Shown here: piece after piece, positions 1-9,070 of the stretch
How positions within the stretch are numbered: position 1 is the first letter of the stretch
Layout: each line of letters opens with the position of its first letter
NCBI RefSeq assembly: GCF_032854445.1
Contig: NW_027018461.1
Span: forward strand, 1 to 24,274
DNA length: 24,274 nt
From: Liolophura sinensis
Taxonomy: Eukaryota; Mollusca; Polyplacophora; Chitonida; Chitonidae
Direction: 5' to 3'
The notes under the pieces: model-generated
What the model was told of the DNA's origin: nothing
Databases searched by the model: none
The model's input: the letters and a program-made list of their open reading frames with translations, nothing else
Made by a program: the position numbers and the translations under genes

Positions 1-547
1 AATTGAACACTGACCCACATCAATAAGGTGCCAAAAGATGCGCAATTGGGCCAGGCATCTCCAGGTGTTGAAAAATTGGAAATTTCCTTGGTTTCCATGG
101 AGTAGAGCCGTTGCTGGGCACGTGATTTTGACATAATTGATCATTCAATTGTGGCTACAGCCAAAAGTATTGGTCGGAGAGCAACGCGGTTTGCACCATT
201 CGATTTCTCGTCACAAAATACGTCGGATTAGCCTCTTACAAGCAGCATTGGAACATTTTTTCCACTTTTGGATTTTTGCCTGGTCCTTTTGCTAATTGAA
301 ATCGGCTACATGTACTATGTACCATCGCGACTGGTCATTACTATATTCAACTTTTGATTATAAGTCATGTGCCCTTCGGTTGCCCAGAAGATGTCAAATC
401 TTTGGGCCAAGCCCATTTAACTCACCCAGCAAATGTCTTACTTCTAAGTCGAAGATAAACTCAATGTCTTTATCTACATGTAGAAAAACCACACCATTTT
501 TATATAAAAAACACAAGGTACTTGATACAGTCTGCTGTAAAAAGTAC
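1..547 (+). repeat. Satellite monomer M1, type 1
   Basis: 547 bases. Marks: gggcc, ctccaggtg, attggaaa, aattgatcattc, tacaagcagc, gtcatg with gttgcccag, gatgtc, gataaac, A/T block class A (tttttatataaaaaacac). One A is missing in gagtagagcc near 102, compared with gagtaagagcc in most copies. Closest copy is M9. Confidence 0.95.
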
Positions 548-1092
548 AATTGAACACTGACCCACATCAATAAGGTGCCAAAAGATGCGCAATTGGGCCA
601 GGCATCTACAGCTGTTGAAAAATTGTAAATTTCCTTGGTTTCCATGGAGTAAGAGCCGTTGCTGGGCACGTGATTTTGACATAATGATGATTCAATTGTG
701 GCTACAGCCAAAAGTATTGGTCGGAGAGCAACGCGGTTTGCACCATTCGATTTCTCGTCACAAAATACGTCGGATTAGCCTCTTACAAGCAGCATTGGAA
801 CATTTTTTCCACTTTGGATTTTTGCCTGATCCTTTTGCTAATTGAAATCGGCTACATGTACTATGTACCATCGCGACTGGTCATTACTATATTCAAGTTT
901 TGATCATAAGTTATGTGCCCTTCGGTAGCCCAGAAGACGTCAAATCTTTGGGCCAAGCCCATTTAACTCACCCAGCAAATGTCTTACTTCTAAGTCGAAG
1001 ACAAACTCAATGTCTTTATCTACATGTAGAAAACCACACCATTTTAATATAAAAAACACAAGGTACTTGATACAGTCTGCTGTAAAAAGTAC
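548..1092 (+). repeat. Satellite monomer M2, type 2
   Basis: 545 bases, the shortest full-length unit. Marks: ctacagctg, attgtaaa, tacaagcagc, gcctgatcc, gatcataag, gacgtc, gacaaac, class B block (ttttaatataaaaaacac). Closest copy is M10; its tail also matches M45. Confidence 0.95.
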
Positions 1093-1638
1093 AATTGAAC
1101 ACTGACCCACATCAATAAGGTGCCAAAAGATGCACAATTTGGCCAGGCATCTCCAGGTGTTAAAAATTGGAAATTTCCTTGCTTTCCATGGAGTAAGAGC
1201 CGTTGCTGGGCACGTGATTTTGACATAAATGATGATTCAATTGTGGCTACAGCCAAAAGTATTGGTCGGAGAGCAACGCGGTTTGCACCATTCGATTTCT
1301 CGTCACAAAATACGTCGGATTAGCCTCTTACCAGCAGCATTGGAACATTTTTTCCACTTTTGGATTTTTCCCTGGTCCTTTTGCTAATTGAAATCGGCTA
1401 CATGTACTATGTACCATCGCGACTGGTCATTACTATATTCAACTTTTAATTATAAGTTACGTGCCCTTCGGTAGCCCAGAAGACGTGAAATCTTTGGGCC
1501 AAGCCCATTTAACTCACCCAGCAAATGTCTTACTTCTAAGTCGAAGATAAACTCAATGTCTTTATCTACATGTAGAAACACCACACCATTTTTAAATCAA
1601 ACCACAAGATACTTAATAGAGTCTGCTGTAAAAAGTAC
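1093..1638 (+). repeat. Satellite monomer M3, type 3
   Basis: 546 bases. Marks: gcacaatttggcc, ccttgctttcc, ttccctgg, gttacg, gacgtg, gaaacacc. The class C block is altered to aaatcaaacc, losing the AATAAA seen in other class C units. Closest copy is M11; the M46 head is the same type. Confidence 0.95.
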
Positions 1639-2187
1639 AATTGAACACTGACCCACATCAATAAGGTGCCAAAAGATGCGCAATTGGGCCAGGCATCTCC
1701 AGGTGTTGAAAAATTGGAAATTTCCTTGGTTTCCATGGAGTAAGAGCCGTTGCTGGGCACGTGATTTTGACATAATTGATCATTCAATTGTGACTACAGC
1801 CAAAAGTATTGGTCGGAGAGCAACGCGGTTTGCACCATTCGATTTCTCGTCACAAAATACGTCGGATTAGCCTCTTACCAGCAGCATTGGGAGCATTTTT
1901 TCCACTTTTGGATTTTTCCCTGGTCCTTTTGCTAATTGAAATCGGCTACATGTACTATGTACCATCGCGACTGGTCATTACTTATTCAACTTTTGATTAT
2001 AAGTTATGTGCCCTTCGGTAGCCCAGAAGACGTGAAATCTTTGGGCCAAGCCCATTTAACTCACCCAGCAAATGTCTTACTTCTAAGTCGAAGATAAACT
2101 CAATGTCTTTATCTACATGTAGGAAAAACCACACCATTTTTATATAAAAAACACAAGGTACTTGATACAGTCTGCTGTAAAAATTAC
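1639..2187 (+). repeat. Satellite monomer M4, type 4
   Basis: 549 bases. Marks: aattgatcattcaattgtgac, gcattgggagc, ttccctgg, cttattcaac, gacgtg, gtaggaaaaacc, class A block, ending aaaaattac. Closest copies are M12 and M22. Confidence 0.95.
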
Positions 2188-2735
2188 AATTGAACACTGA
2201 CCCACATCAATAAGGTGTCAAAAGATGCGCAATTGGGTCAGGCATCTCCAGCTGTTGAAAAATTGCAAATTTCCTTGGTTTCCATGGAGTAAGAGCCGTT
2301 GCTGGGCACGTGATTTTGACATAAATTGATGATTCAATTGTGGCTACAACCAAAAGTATTGGTCGGAGAGCAACGCGGTTTGCACCATTCGATTTCTCGT
2401 CACAAAATACGTCGGATTAGCCTCTTACCAGCAGTATTGGAACATTTTTTCGACTTTTGGATTTTTGCCTGGTCCTTTTGCTAATTGAAATCGGCTACAT
2501 GTACTATGTACCATCGCGACTGGTCATTACTATATTCAACTTTTGATTATAAGTTACGTGCCCTTCGGTAGCCCAGAAGACGTCAAATCTTTGGGCCAAG
2601 CCCATTTAACTCACCCAGCAAATGTCCTACTTCTAAGTCGAAGATAACTCAATGTCTTTATCTACATGTAGAAAAACCACACCATTTTTAAATAAAAACC
2701 ACAAGATACATAATAGAGTCTGCTGTAAAAAGTAC
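2188..2735 (+). repeat. Satellite monomer M5, type 5
   Basis: 548 bases. Marks: ggtgtcaaaag, gggtcagg, agctgttg, attgcaaa, aaattgatgattc, caaccaaaag, agtattggaac with ttcgac, gttacg, tcctac, gataactc, class C block. Closest copies are M13 and M23. Confidence 0.95.
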
Positions 2736-3180
2736 AATTGAACACTGACCCACATCAATAAGGTGCCAAAAGATGCGCAATTGGGCCAGGCATCTCCAGG
2801 TGTTGAAAAATTGGAAATTTCCTTGGTTTCCATGGAGTAAGAGCCGTTGCTGGGCACGTGATTAGCCTCTTACCAGCAGCTGGAACATTTTTTCCACTTT
2901 TGGATTTTTTCCCTGGTCCTTTTGCTAATTGAAATCGGCTACATGTACTATGTACCATCGCGACTGGTCATTACTATATTCAACTTTTGATTATAAGTTA
3001 CGTGCCCTTCGGTAGCCCAGAAGACGTCAAATCTTTGGGCCAAGCCCATTTAACTCACCCAGCAAATGTCTTACTTCTAAGTCGAAGATAAACTCAATGT
3101 CTTTATCTACATGTAGAAAAACCACACCATTTTTAAATAAAAACCACAAGATACTTAATAGAGTCTGCTGTAAAAAGTAC
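2736..3180 (+). repeat. Satellite monomer M6, short form with 102-bp deletion
   Basis: 445 bases. The sequence passes directly from gggcacgtgatt to agcctcttacc. It also lacks two bases in cagcagctggaac (cagcagcattggaac elsewhere). Tail gttacg, gacgtc, gataaac and class C, different from the other four short units. Confidence 0.95.
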
Positions 3181-3729
3181 AATTGAACACTGACCCACAT
3201 CAATAAGGTGCCAAAAGATGCGCAATTGGGCCAGGCATCTCCAGCTGTTGAAAAATTGTAAATTTCCTTGGTTTCCATGGAGTAAGAGCCGTTGCTAGGC
3301 ACGTGATTTTGACATAATTGATCATTCAATTGTGACTACATCCAAAAGTATTGGTCGGAGAGCAACGCGGTTTGCACCATTCGATTTCTCGTCACAAAAT
3401 ACGTCGGATTAGCCTCTTACCAGCAGCATTTGAACATTTTTTCCACTTTTGGATTTTGGCCTGGTCCTTTTGCTAATTGAAATCGGCTACATGTACTATG
3501 CACCATCGCGACTGGTCATTACTATATTCAACTTTTGATTATAAGTTATGTGCCCTTCGGTAGCCCAGAAGATGTCAAATCTTTGGGCCAAGCCCATTTA
3601 ACTCACCCAGCAAATGTCTTACTTCTAAGTCGAAGACAAACTCAATGTCTTTATCTACATGTAGAAAAACCACACCATTTTTATATAAAAAAACACAAGG
3701 TACTTGATACAGTCTGCTGTAAAAAGTAC
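3181..3729 (+). repeat. Satellite monomer M7, type 7
   Basis: 549 bases. Marks: gctaggcac, aattgatcattcaattgtgac, ctacatccaaaag, catttgaac, ttggcctgg, tgcaccatcg, gatgtc, gacaaac, class A with an extra A. Same type as M37 and M44. Confidence 0.95.
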
Positions 3730-4278
3730 AATTGAACACTGACCCCACATCAATAAGGTGTCAAAAGATGCGCAATTGGGTTAGGCATCTCGAGCTGTTG
3801 AAAAATTGCAAATTTCCTTGGTTTCCATGGAGTAAGAGCCGTTGCTGGGCACCTGATTTTGACATAAATGATGATTTAATTGTGACTACAGCCAAAAGTA
3901 TTGGTCGGAGAGTAACGCGGTTTGCACCATTCGATTTCTCGTCACAAAATACGTCGGATTAGCCTCTTACCAGCAGCATTGGAACATTTTTTCCATTTTT
4001 GGATTTTTGCCTGGTCCTTTTGCTAATTGAAATCGGCTACATGTACTATGTACCATCGCGACTGGTCATTACTATATTCAACTTTTGATTATAAGTTATG
4101 TGCCCTTCGGTAGCCCAGAAGATGTCAAATCTTTGGGCCAAGCCCATTTAACTCACCCAGCAAATGTCTTACTTCTAAGTCAAAGACAAACTGTATGTCT
4201 TTATCTACATGTAGAAAAACCACACCATTTTAATATAAAAAACACAGGGTACTTGATACAGTCTGCTGTAAAAAGTAC
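3730..4278 (+). repeat. Satellite monomer M8, type 8
   Basis: 549 bases. Marks: ggtgtc, gggttagg, cgagctg, atgatttaattgtgac, gagtaacg, ttccatttttgg, gatgtc, gacaaactgtatg, cacagggta, class B. It is one of only two complete units that lose the CACGTG box (here cacctg). M38 and M45 have related heads. Confidence 0.95.
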
Positions 4279-4827
4279 AATTGAACACTGACCCACATCA
4301 ATAAGGTGCCAAAAGATGCGCAATTGGGCCAGGCATCTCCAGGTGTTGAAAAAATTGGAAATTTCCTTGGTTTCCATGGAGTAAGAGCCGTTGCTGGGCA
4401 CGTGATTTTGACATAATTGATCATTCAATTGTGGCTACAGCCAAAAGTATTGGTCGGAGAGCAACGCGGTTTGCACCATTCGATTTCTCGTCACAAAATA
4501 CGTCGGATTAGCTTCTTACAAGCAGCATTGGAACATTTTTTCCACTTTTGGATTTTTGCCTGGTCCTTTTGCTAATTGAAATCGGCTACATGTACTATGT
4601 ACCATCGCGACTGGTCATTACTATATTCAACTTTTGATTATAAGTCATGTGCCCTTCGGTTGCCCAGAAGATGTCAAATCTTTGGGCCAAGCCCATTTAA
4701 CTCACCCAGCAATTGTCTTACTTCTAAGTCGAAGATAAACTCAATGTCTTTATCTACATGTAGAAAAACCACACCATTTTTATATAAAAAACACAAGGTA
4801 CTTGATACAGTCTGCTGTAAAAAGTAC
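4279..4827 (+). repeat. Satellite monomer M9, type 1
   Basis: 549 bases, counterpart of M1. Differences include an extra A in gaaaaaattgg, agcttcttac for agcctcttac, and caattgtc for caaatgtc. Confidence 0.95.
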
Positions 4828-5376
4828 AATTGAACACTGACCCACATCAATAAGGTGCCAAAAGATGCGCAATTGGGCCAGGCATCTACAGCTGTTGAAA
4901 AATTGTAAATTTCCTTGGTTTCCATGGAGTAAGAGCCGTTGCTGGGCACGTGATTTTGACATAAATGATGATTCAATTGTGGCTACAGCCAAAAGTATTG
5001 GTCGGAGAGCAACGCGGTTTGCACCATTCGATTTCTCGTCACAAAATACGTCGGATTAGCCTCTTACAAGCAGCATTGGAACATTTTTTCCACTTTTGGA
5101 TTTTTGCCTGATCCTTTTGCTAATTGAAATCGGCTACATGTACTATGTACCAATCGCGACTGGTCATTACTATATTCAACTTTTGATCATAAATTATGTG
5201 CCCTTCGGTAGCCCAGAAGACGTGAAATCTTTGGGCCAAGCCCATTTAACTCACCCAGCAAATGTCTTACTTCTAAGTCGAAGACAAACTCAATGTCTTT
5301 ATCTACATGTAGAAAAACCACACCATTTTAATATAAAAAACACAAGGTACTTGATACAGTCTGCTGTAAAAAGTAC
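4828..5376 (+). repeat. Satellite monomer M10, type 2
   Basis: 549 bases, counterpart of M2 (ctacagctg, gcctgatcc, gacaaac, class B). Differences include accaatcgcg, ataaattatg and gacgtg. Confidence 0.95.
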
Positions 5377-5923
5377 AATTGAACACTGACCCACATCAAT
5401 AAGGTGCCAAAGATGCACAATTTGGCCAGACATCTCCAGGTGTTGAAAAATTGGAAATTTCCTTGCTTTCCATGGAGTAAGAGCCGTTGCTGGGCACGTG
5501 ATTTTGACATAAATGATGATTCAATTGTGGCTACAGCCAAAAGTATTGGTCGGAGAGCAACGCGGTTTGCACCATTCGATTTCTCGTCACAAAATACGTC
5601 GGATTAGCCTCTTACCAGCAGCATTGGAACATTTTTCCACTTTTGGATTTTTCCCTGGTCCTTTTGCTAATTGAAATCGGCTACATGTACTATGTACCAT
5701 CGCGACTGGTCATTACTATATTCAACTTTTGATTATAAGTTACGTGCCCTTCGGTAGCCCAGAAGACGTGAAATCTTTGGGCCAAGCCCATTTAACTCAC
5801 CCAGCAAATGTCTTACTTCTAAGTCGAAGATAAACTCAATGTCTTTATCTACATGTAGAAACACCACACCATTTTTTAAATAAAAACCACAAGATACTTA
5901 ATAGAGTCTGCTGTAAAAAGTAC
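5377..5923 (+). repeat. Satellite monomer M11, type 3
   Basis: 547 bases, counterpart of M3 (gcacaatttggcc, ccttgctttcc). From about 5467 on it matches M21, so the left edge of the 5.38-kb duplication lies here. Class C block, with AATAAA present. Confidence 0.95.
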
Positions 5924-6475
5924 AATTGAAACACTGACCCACATAATAAGGTGCCAAAAGATGCGCAATTGGGCCAGGCATCTCCAGGTGTTGAAAAATT
6001 GGAAATTTCCTTGGTTTCCATGGAGTAAGAGCCGTTGCTGGGCACGTGATTTTGACATAATTGATCATTCAATTGTGGTTACAGCCAAAAGTATTGGTCG
6101 GAGAGCAACGCGGTTTGCACCATTCGATTTCTCGTCACAAAATACGTCGGATTAGCCTCTTACCAGCAGCATTGGAGCATTTTTTCCACTTTTTGGATTT
6201 TTTCCCTGGTCCTTTTGCTAATTGAAAATCGGCTACATGTACTATGTACCATCGCGACTGGTCATTACTATATTCAACTTTTGATTATAAGTTATGTGCC
6301 CTTCGGTAGCCCCAGAAGACGTGAAATCTTTGGGCCAAGCCCATTTAACTCACCCAGCAAATGTCTTACTTCTAAGTCGAAGATAAACTCAATGTCTTTA
6401 TCTACATGTAGAAAAACCACACCATTTTTATATAAAAAACACAAGGTACTTGATACAGTCTGCTGTAAAAATTAC
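5924..6475 (+). repeat. Satellite monomer M12, type 4
   Basis: 552 bases, the longest unit. It matches M22 except for one-base homopolymer gains (gaaacac, ctttttgg, ttttttccc, gaaaatcgg, gccccag). Both share cacataataagg and gtggttacag. Confidence 0.95.
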
Positions 6476-7025
6476 AATTGAAACACTGACCCACATCAAT
6501 AAGGTGTCAAAAGATGCGCAATTTGGTCAGGCATCTCCAGCTGTTGAAAAATTGCAAATTTCCTTGGTTTCCATGGAGTAAGAGCCGTTGCTGGGCACGT
6601 GATTTTGACATAAATGATGATTCAATTGTGGCTACAACCAAAAGTATTGGTCGGAGAGCAACGCGGTTTGCACCATTCGATTTCTCGTCACAAAATACGT
6701 CGGATTAGCCTCTTACCAGCAGTATTGGAACATTTTTTCGACTTTTGGATTTTTGCCTGGTCCTTTTGCTAATTGAAATCGGCTACATGTACTATGTACC
6801 ATCGCGACTGGTCATTACTATATTCAACTTTTGATTATAAGTTACGTGCCCTTCGGTAGCCCAGAAGACGTCAAATCTTTGGGCCAAGCCCATTTAACTC
6901 ACCCCAGCAAATGTCCTACTTCTAAGTCGAAGATAAACTCAATGTCTTTATCTACATGTAGAAAAAACCACACCATTTTTAATAAAAACCACAAGATACA
7001 TAATAGAGTCTGCTGGAAAAAGTAC
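6476..7025 (+). repeat. Satellite monomer M13, type 5
   Basis: 550 bases, matching M23 (atttggtcagg, caaccaaaag, agtattgg, ctggaaaaag) apart from homopolymer changes in gaaacac, caccccagc, gaaaaaacc and tttttaataaa. Class C. Confidence 0.95.
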
Positions 7026-7472
7026 AATTGAACACTGACCCACATCAATAAGGTGCCAAAAGATGCGCAATTGGGCCAGGCATCTCCAGGTGTTGAAAAA
7101 TTGGAAATTTCCTTGGTTTCCATGGAGTAAGAGCCGTTGCTGGGCACGTGATTAGCCTCTTACCAGCAGCATTGGAACATTTTTTCCACTTTTGGATTTT
7201 TTGCCTGGTCCTTTTGCTAATTGAAATCGGCTACATGTACTATGTACCATCGCGACTGGTCATTACTATATTCAACTTTTGATTATAAGTTATGTGCCCT
7301 TCGGTAGCCCAGAAGACGTCAAATCTTTGGGCCAAGCCCATTTAACTCACCCAGCAAATGTCTTACTTCTAAGTCGAAGACAAACTCAATGTCTTTATCT
7401 ACATGTAGAAAAACCACACCATTTTAATATAAAAAACACAAGGTACTTGATACAGTCTGCTGTAAAAAGTAC
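7026..7472 (+). repeat. Satellite monomer M14, short form with 102-bp deletion
   Basis: 447 bases, same deletion junction as M6. The head is M6-like; the tail (gcctgg, gttatg, gacaaac, class B) is not, so this unit is mosaic. M24, M34 and M39 are virtually identical to it. Confidence 0.95.
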
Positions 7473-8021
7473 AATTGAACACTGACCCACATCAATAAGG
7501 TGCCAAAAGATGCGCAATTGGACCAAGCATCTCCAGGTGTTGAAAAATTGTAAATTTCCTTGGTTTCCATGGAGTAAGAGCCGTTGCTGGGCACGTGATT
7601 TTGACATAAATGATCATTCAATTGTGGCTACAGCCAAAAGTTTTTGTCGGAGAGCAACGCGGTTTGCACCATTCGATTTCTCGTCACAAAATACGTCGGA
7701 TTAGCCTCTTACCAGCAGCATTGGAACATTTTTTCCACTTTTGGATTTTTGCCTGGTCCTTTTTGCTAATTGAAATCGGCTACATGTACTATGTACCATC
7801 GCGACTGGTCATTACTATATTCAACTTTTGATTATAAGTTATGTGCCCTTCGGTAGCCCAGAAGACGTCAAATCTTTGGGCCAAGCCCATTTAACTCACC
7901 CAGCAAATGTCTTACTTCTAAGTCGAAGATAAACTTAATGTCTTTATCTACATGTAGAAAAGCCACACCATTTTTATATAAAAAACACAAGGTACTTGAT
8001 ACAGTCTGCTGTAAAAAGTAC
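7473..8021 (+). repeat. Satellite monomer M15, type 15
   Basis: 549 bases. Marks: ggaccaagc, attgtaaa, aaatgatcattc, agtttttgtcgg, cctttttgc, aacttaatg, gaaaagccac, class A. Identical by eye to M25; head shared with M35 and M40. Confidence 0.95.
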
Positions 8022-8569
8022 AATTGAACACTGACCCACATCAATAAGGTGCCAAAAGATGCGCAGTTAGGCCAGGCATCTCCAGGTGTTGAAAAATTGT
8101 AAATTTCCTTGGTTTCCATGGAGTAAGAGCCGTTGCTGGGCACGTGATTTTGACATAAATGATGATTCAATTGTGGCTACAGCCAAAAGTATTGGTCGGA
8201 GAGCAACGCGGTTTGCACCATTCGATTTCTCGTCACAAAATACGTCGGATTAGGCTCTTACCAGCAGCATTGGAACATTTTTTCCACTTTTGGATTTTTG
8301 GCTGGTCCTTTTGCTAATTGAAATCGGCTACATGTACTATGTACAATCGCGACTGGTCATTACTATATTCAACTTTTGATTATAAGCTATGTGCCCTTCG
8401 GTAGCCCAGAAGATGTCAAATCTTTGGGCCAAGCCCATTTAACTCACCCAGCAAATGTCTTACTTCTAAGTCGAAGATAAACTTAATCTCTTTATCTACA
8501 TGTAGAAAAACCACACCATTTTTATATAAAAACCACAAGGTACTTGATACAGTCTGCTGTAAAAAGTAC
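8022..8569 (+). repeat. Satellite monomer M16, type 16
   Basis: 548 bases. Marks: gcgcagttaggcc, ggattaggctc, ttggctgg, acaatcgcg, agctatg, gatgtc, ttaatctc, tatataaaaaccac. Repeated as M26; the M31 tail is close. Confidence 0.95.
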
Positions 8570-8604
8570 AATTGGACACTGACCCACATCAATAAGGTGC
8601 CAAA

Positions 8605-8629
8605 AGATGCGCAATTGGGTCAGGCATCT
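8605..8629. other. Inverted repeat, 6-bp stem and 13-base loop (shown in M17)
   Basis: AGATGC at 8605-8610 pairs with GCATCT at 8624-8629. The arms are conserved in most units while the loop holds several of the main haplotype variants (gggcc, gggtc, gggtt, ggacc). In M15-type units the right arm is agcatct, still pairing. Confidence 0.4.
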
Positions 8630-8688
8630 CCAGCTGTTGAAAAATTGCAAATTTCCTTGGTTTCCATGGAGTAAGAGCCGTTGCTGGG

Positions 8689-8696
8689 CACGTGAT
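8689..8696. promoter_or_regulatory. CACGTGAT box, one per monomer (shown in M17)
   Basis: CACGTG is a perfect E-box/G-box palindrome. Read on the minus strand, ATCACGTG fits RTCACRTG, the CDEI consensus bound by the bHLH protein Cbf1 at budding-yeast centromeres. It is intact in 43 of 45 complete monomers, including all short ones, and lost in M8 (cacctg) and M32 (gtacgtg). A six-base motif can be conserved by descent alone, so binding is only a possibility. Confidence 0.35.
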
Positions 8697-8697
8697 T

Positions 8698-8799
8698 TTG
8701 ACATAAATGATGATTCAATTGTGGCTACAGCCAAAAGTATTGGTCGGAGAGCAACGCGGTTTGCACCATTCGATTTCTCGTCACAAAATACGTCGGATT
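8698..8799 (+). other. 102-bp segment present in full-length units, absent from short units (shown in M17)
   Basis: In M17 this segment lies between GATT at 8694-8697 and a second GATT at 8796-8799, one copy of which is lost with it. The short units M6, M14, M24, M34 and M39 join gggcacgtgatt to agcctc at 2860-2863, 7150-7153, 12529-12532, 17908-17911 and 20547-20550. The same junction in all five implies one deletion event, plausibly by slippage or end joining at the 4-base microhomology, later spread with the array. Confidence 0.92.
8745..8796 (+). other. Nearly invariant CpG-rich core of the monomer (shown in M17)
   Basis: About 52 bases holding seven CpG, starting cggagagcaacgcgg and ending aatacgtcgg. 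In 40 full-length units I see only isolated changes (gagtaacg in M8, gcagcgcgg in M32, tttgtacc in M33, gcaaacgcgg in M44, ggtcgagag in M45), while flanking regions carry many haplotype marks. Constraint, recent homogenisation or chance could explain this. It lies wholly inside the segment missing from short units. Confidence 0.55.
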
Positions 8800-8825
8800 A
8801 GCCTCTTACCAGCAGCATTGGAACA

Positions 8826-8860
8826 TTTTTTCCACTTTTGGATTTTTGCCTGGTCCTTTT
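8826..8860. other. Cluster of four T-tracts (shown in M17)
   Basis: T runs at 8826-8831, 8836-8839, 8843-8847 and 8857-8860, centred about 9, 7.5 and 13.5 bases apart. Near-helical spacing suggests intrinsic curvature, a common satellite property. Run lengths vary between units, and this is one of the main sites of one-base indels. Confidence 0.35.
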
Positions 8861-8876
8861 GCTAATTGAAATCGGC

Positions 8877-8892
8877 TACATGTACTATGTAC
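8877..8892. other. Overlapping palindromes TACATGTA and GTACTATGTAC region (shown in M17)
   Basis: TACATGTA is a perfect 8-base palindrome overlapping a GTAC...GTAC dyad. It is followed by TCGCGA, a further 6-base palindrome, in most units. The 9-mer ctacatgta here occurs a second time in every monomer about 168 bases downstream. Confidence 0.5.
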
Positions 8893-8972
8893 CATCGCGA
8901 CTGGTCATTACTATATTCAACTTTTGATTATAAGTTATGTGCCCTTCGGTAGCCCAGAAGATGTCAAATCTT

Positions 8973-8985
8973 TGGGCCAAGCCCA
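8973..8985. other. Short hairpin TGGGC-CAA-GCCCA (shown in M17)
   Basis: A 5-bp GC-rich stem with a 3-base loop, conserved in nearly all units. M19 and M29 disrupt it (ggccaggctca). It is not followed by a U-tract, so it is not a terminator. Confidence 0.4.
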
Positions 8986-9042
8986 TTTAACTCACCCAGC
9001 AAATGTCTTACTTCTAAGTCGAAGATAAACTCAATGTCTTTA

Positions 9043-9054
9043 TCTACATGTAGA
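9043..9054. other. Perfect 12-bp palindrome TCTACATGTAGA (shown in M17)
   Basis: Self-complementary over all 12 bases and present in nearly every monomer; M4 reads tctacatgtagg. Dyads of this size are typical of dimeric DNA-binding sites, but no specific factor can be named. Confidence 0.5.
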
Positions 9055-9070
9055 AAAACCACACCATTTT

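Larger units (their letters stand above)
1..3180 (+). repeat. Older higher-order block, copy 1 (M1-M6)
   Basis: Six monomer types in order, ending in a short unit. The same order recurs from 4279 with an offset growing from 4,278 to 4,290. Shared private marks: gttgcccag in M1/M9, ctacagctg with gcctgatcc in M2/M10, gcacaatttggcc with ccttgctttcc in M3/M11, aattgatcattc in M4/M12, ggtgtcaaaag with caaccaaaag and agtattgg in M5/M13, and the 102-base deletion in M6/M14. The copies differ by several substitutions and indels, so this duplication is older than the 5.38-kb one. Confidence 0.85.
4279..7472 (+). repeat. Older higher-order block, copy 2 (M9-M14)
   Basis: Counterpart of M1-M6. Correspondence holds through the first half of M14. 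The tail of M14 then switches to gttatg, gacaaac and ttttaatataaa, unlike M6 (gttacg, gataaac, tttttaaataaa). After M14 the order no longer follows M7-M8, so the block ends inside M14. Confidence 0.85.

Noticed and set aside
296-553. Open frames of 60-107 codons in many copies on both strands as protein genes
   Set aside because: They recur because the monomer recurs, start and stop at monomer phases, are broken by copy-specific indels and stops (M1, M9, M16), and resemble no family I recognise. The 548-base unit is not a multiple of three, so no frame runs through the array.
8722-8780. tRNA gene
   Set aside because: A- and B-box-like words lie at plausible spacing, but neither an acceptor stem nor a T stem pairs.
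8767-8796. CENP-B box
   Set aside because: The TTCG in the conserved core and the TTCG on the minus strand near gtcgaag do not continue to match nTTCGnnnnAnnCGGGn; the latter fits only the first half.
8776-8796. Hammerhead ribozyme, as found in some animal satellites
   Set aside because: The minus strand has a tgacga followed closely by gaaa, but the CUGANGA core is not matched and no stems separate the two elements; no convincing core was found on either strand.
8973-8985. Rho-independent terminator
   Set aside because: The hairpin is short and lacks a following T run; the context is not bacterial.
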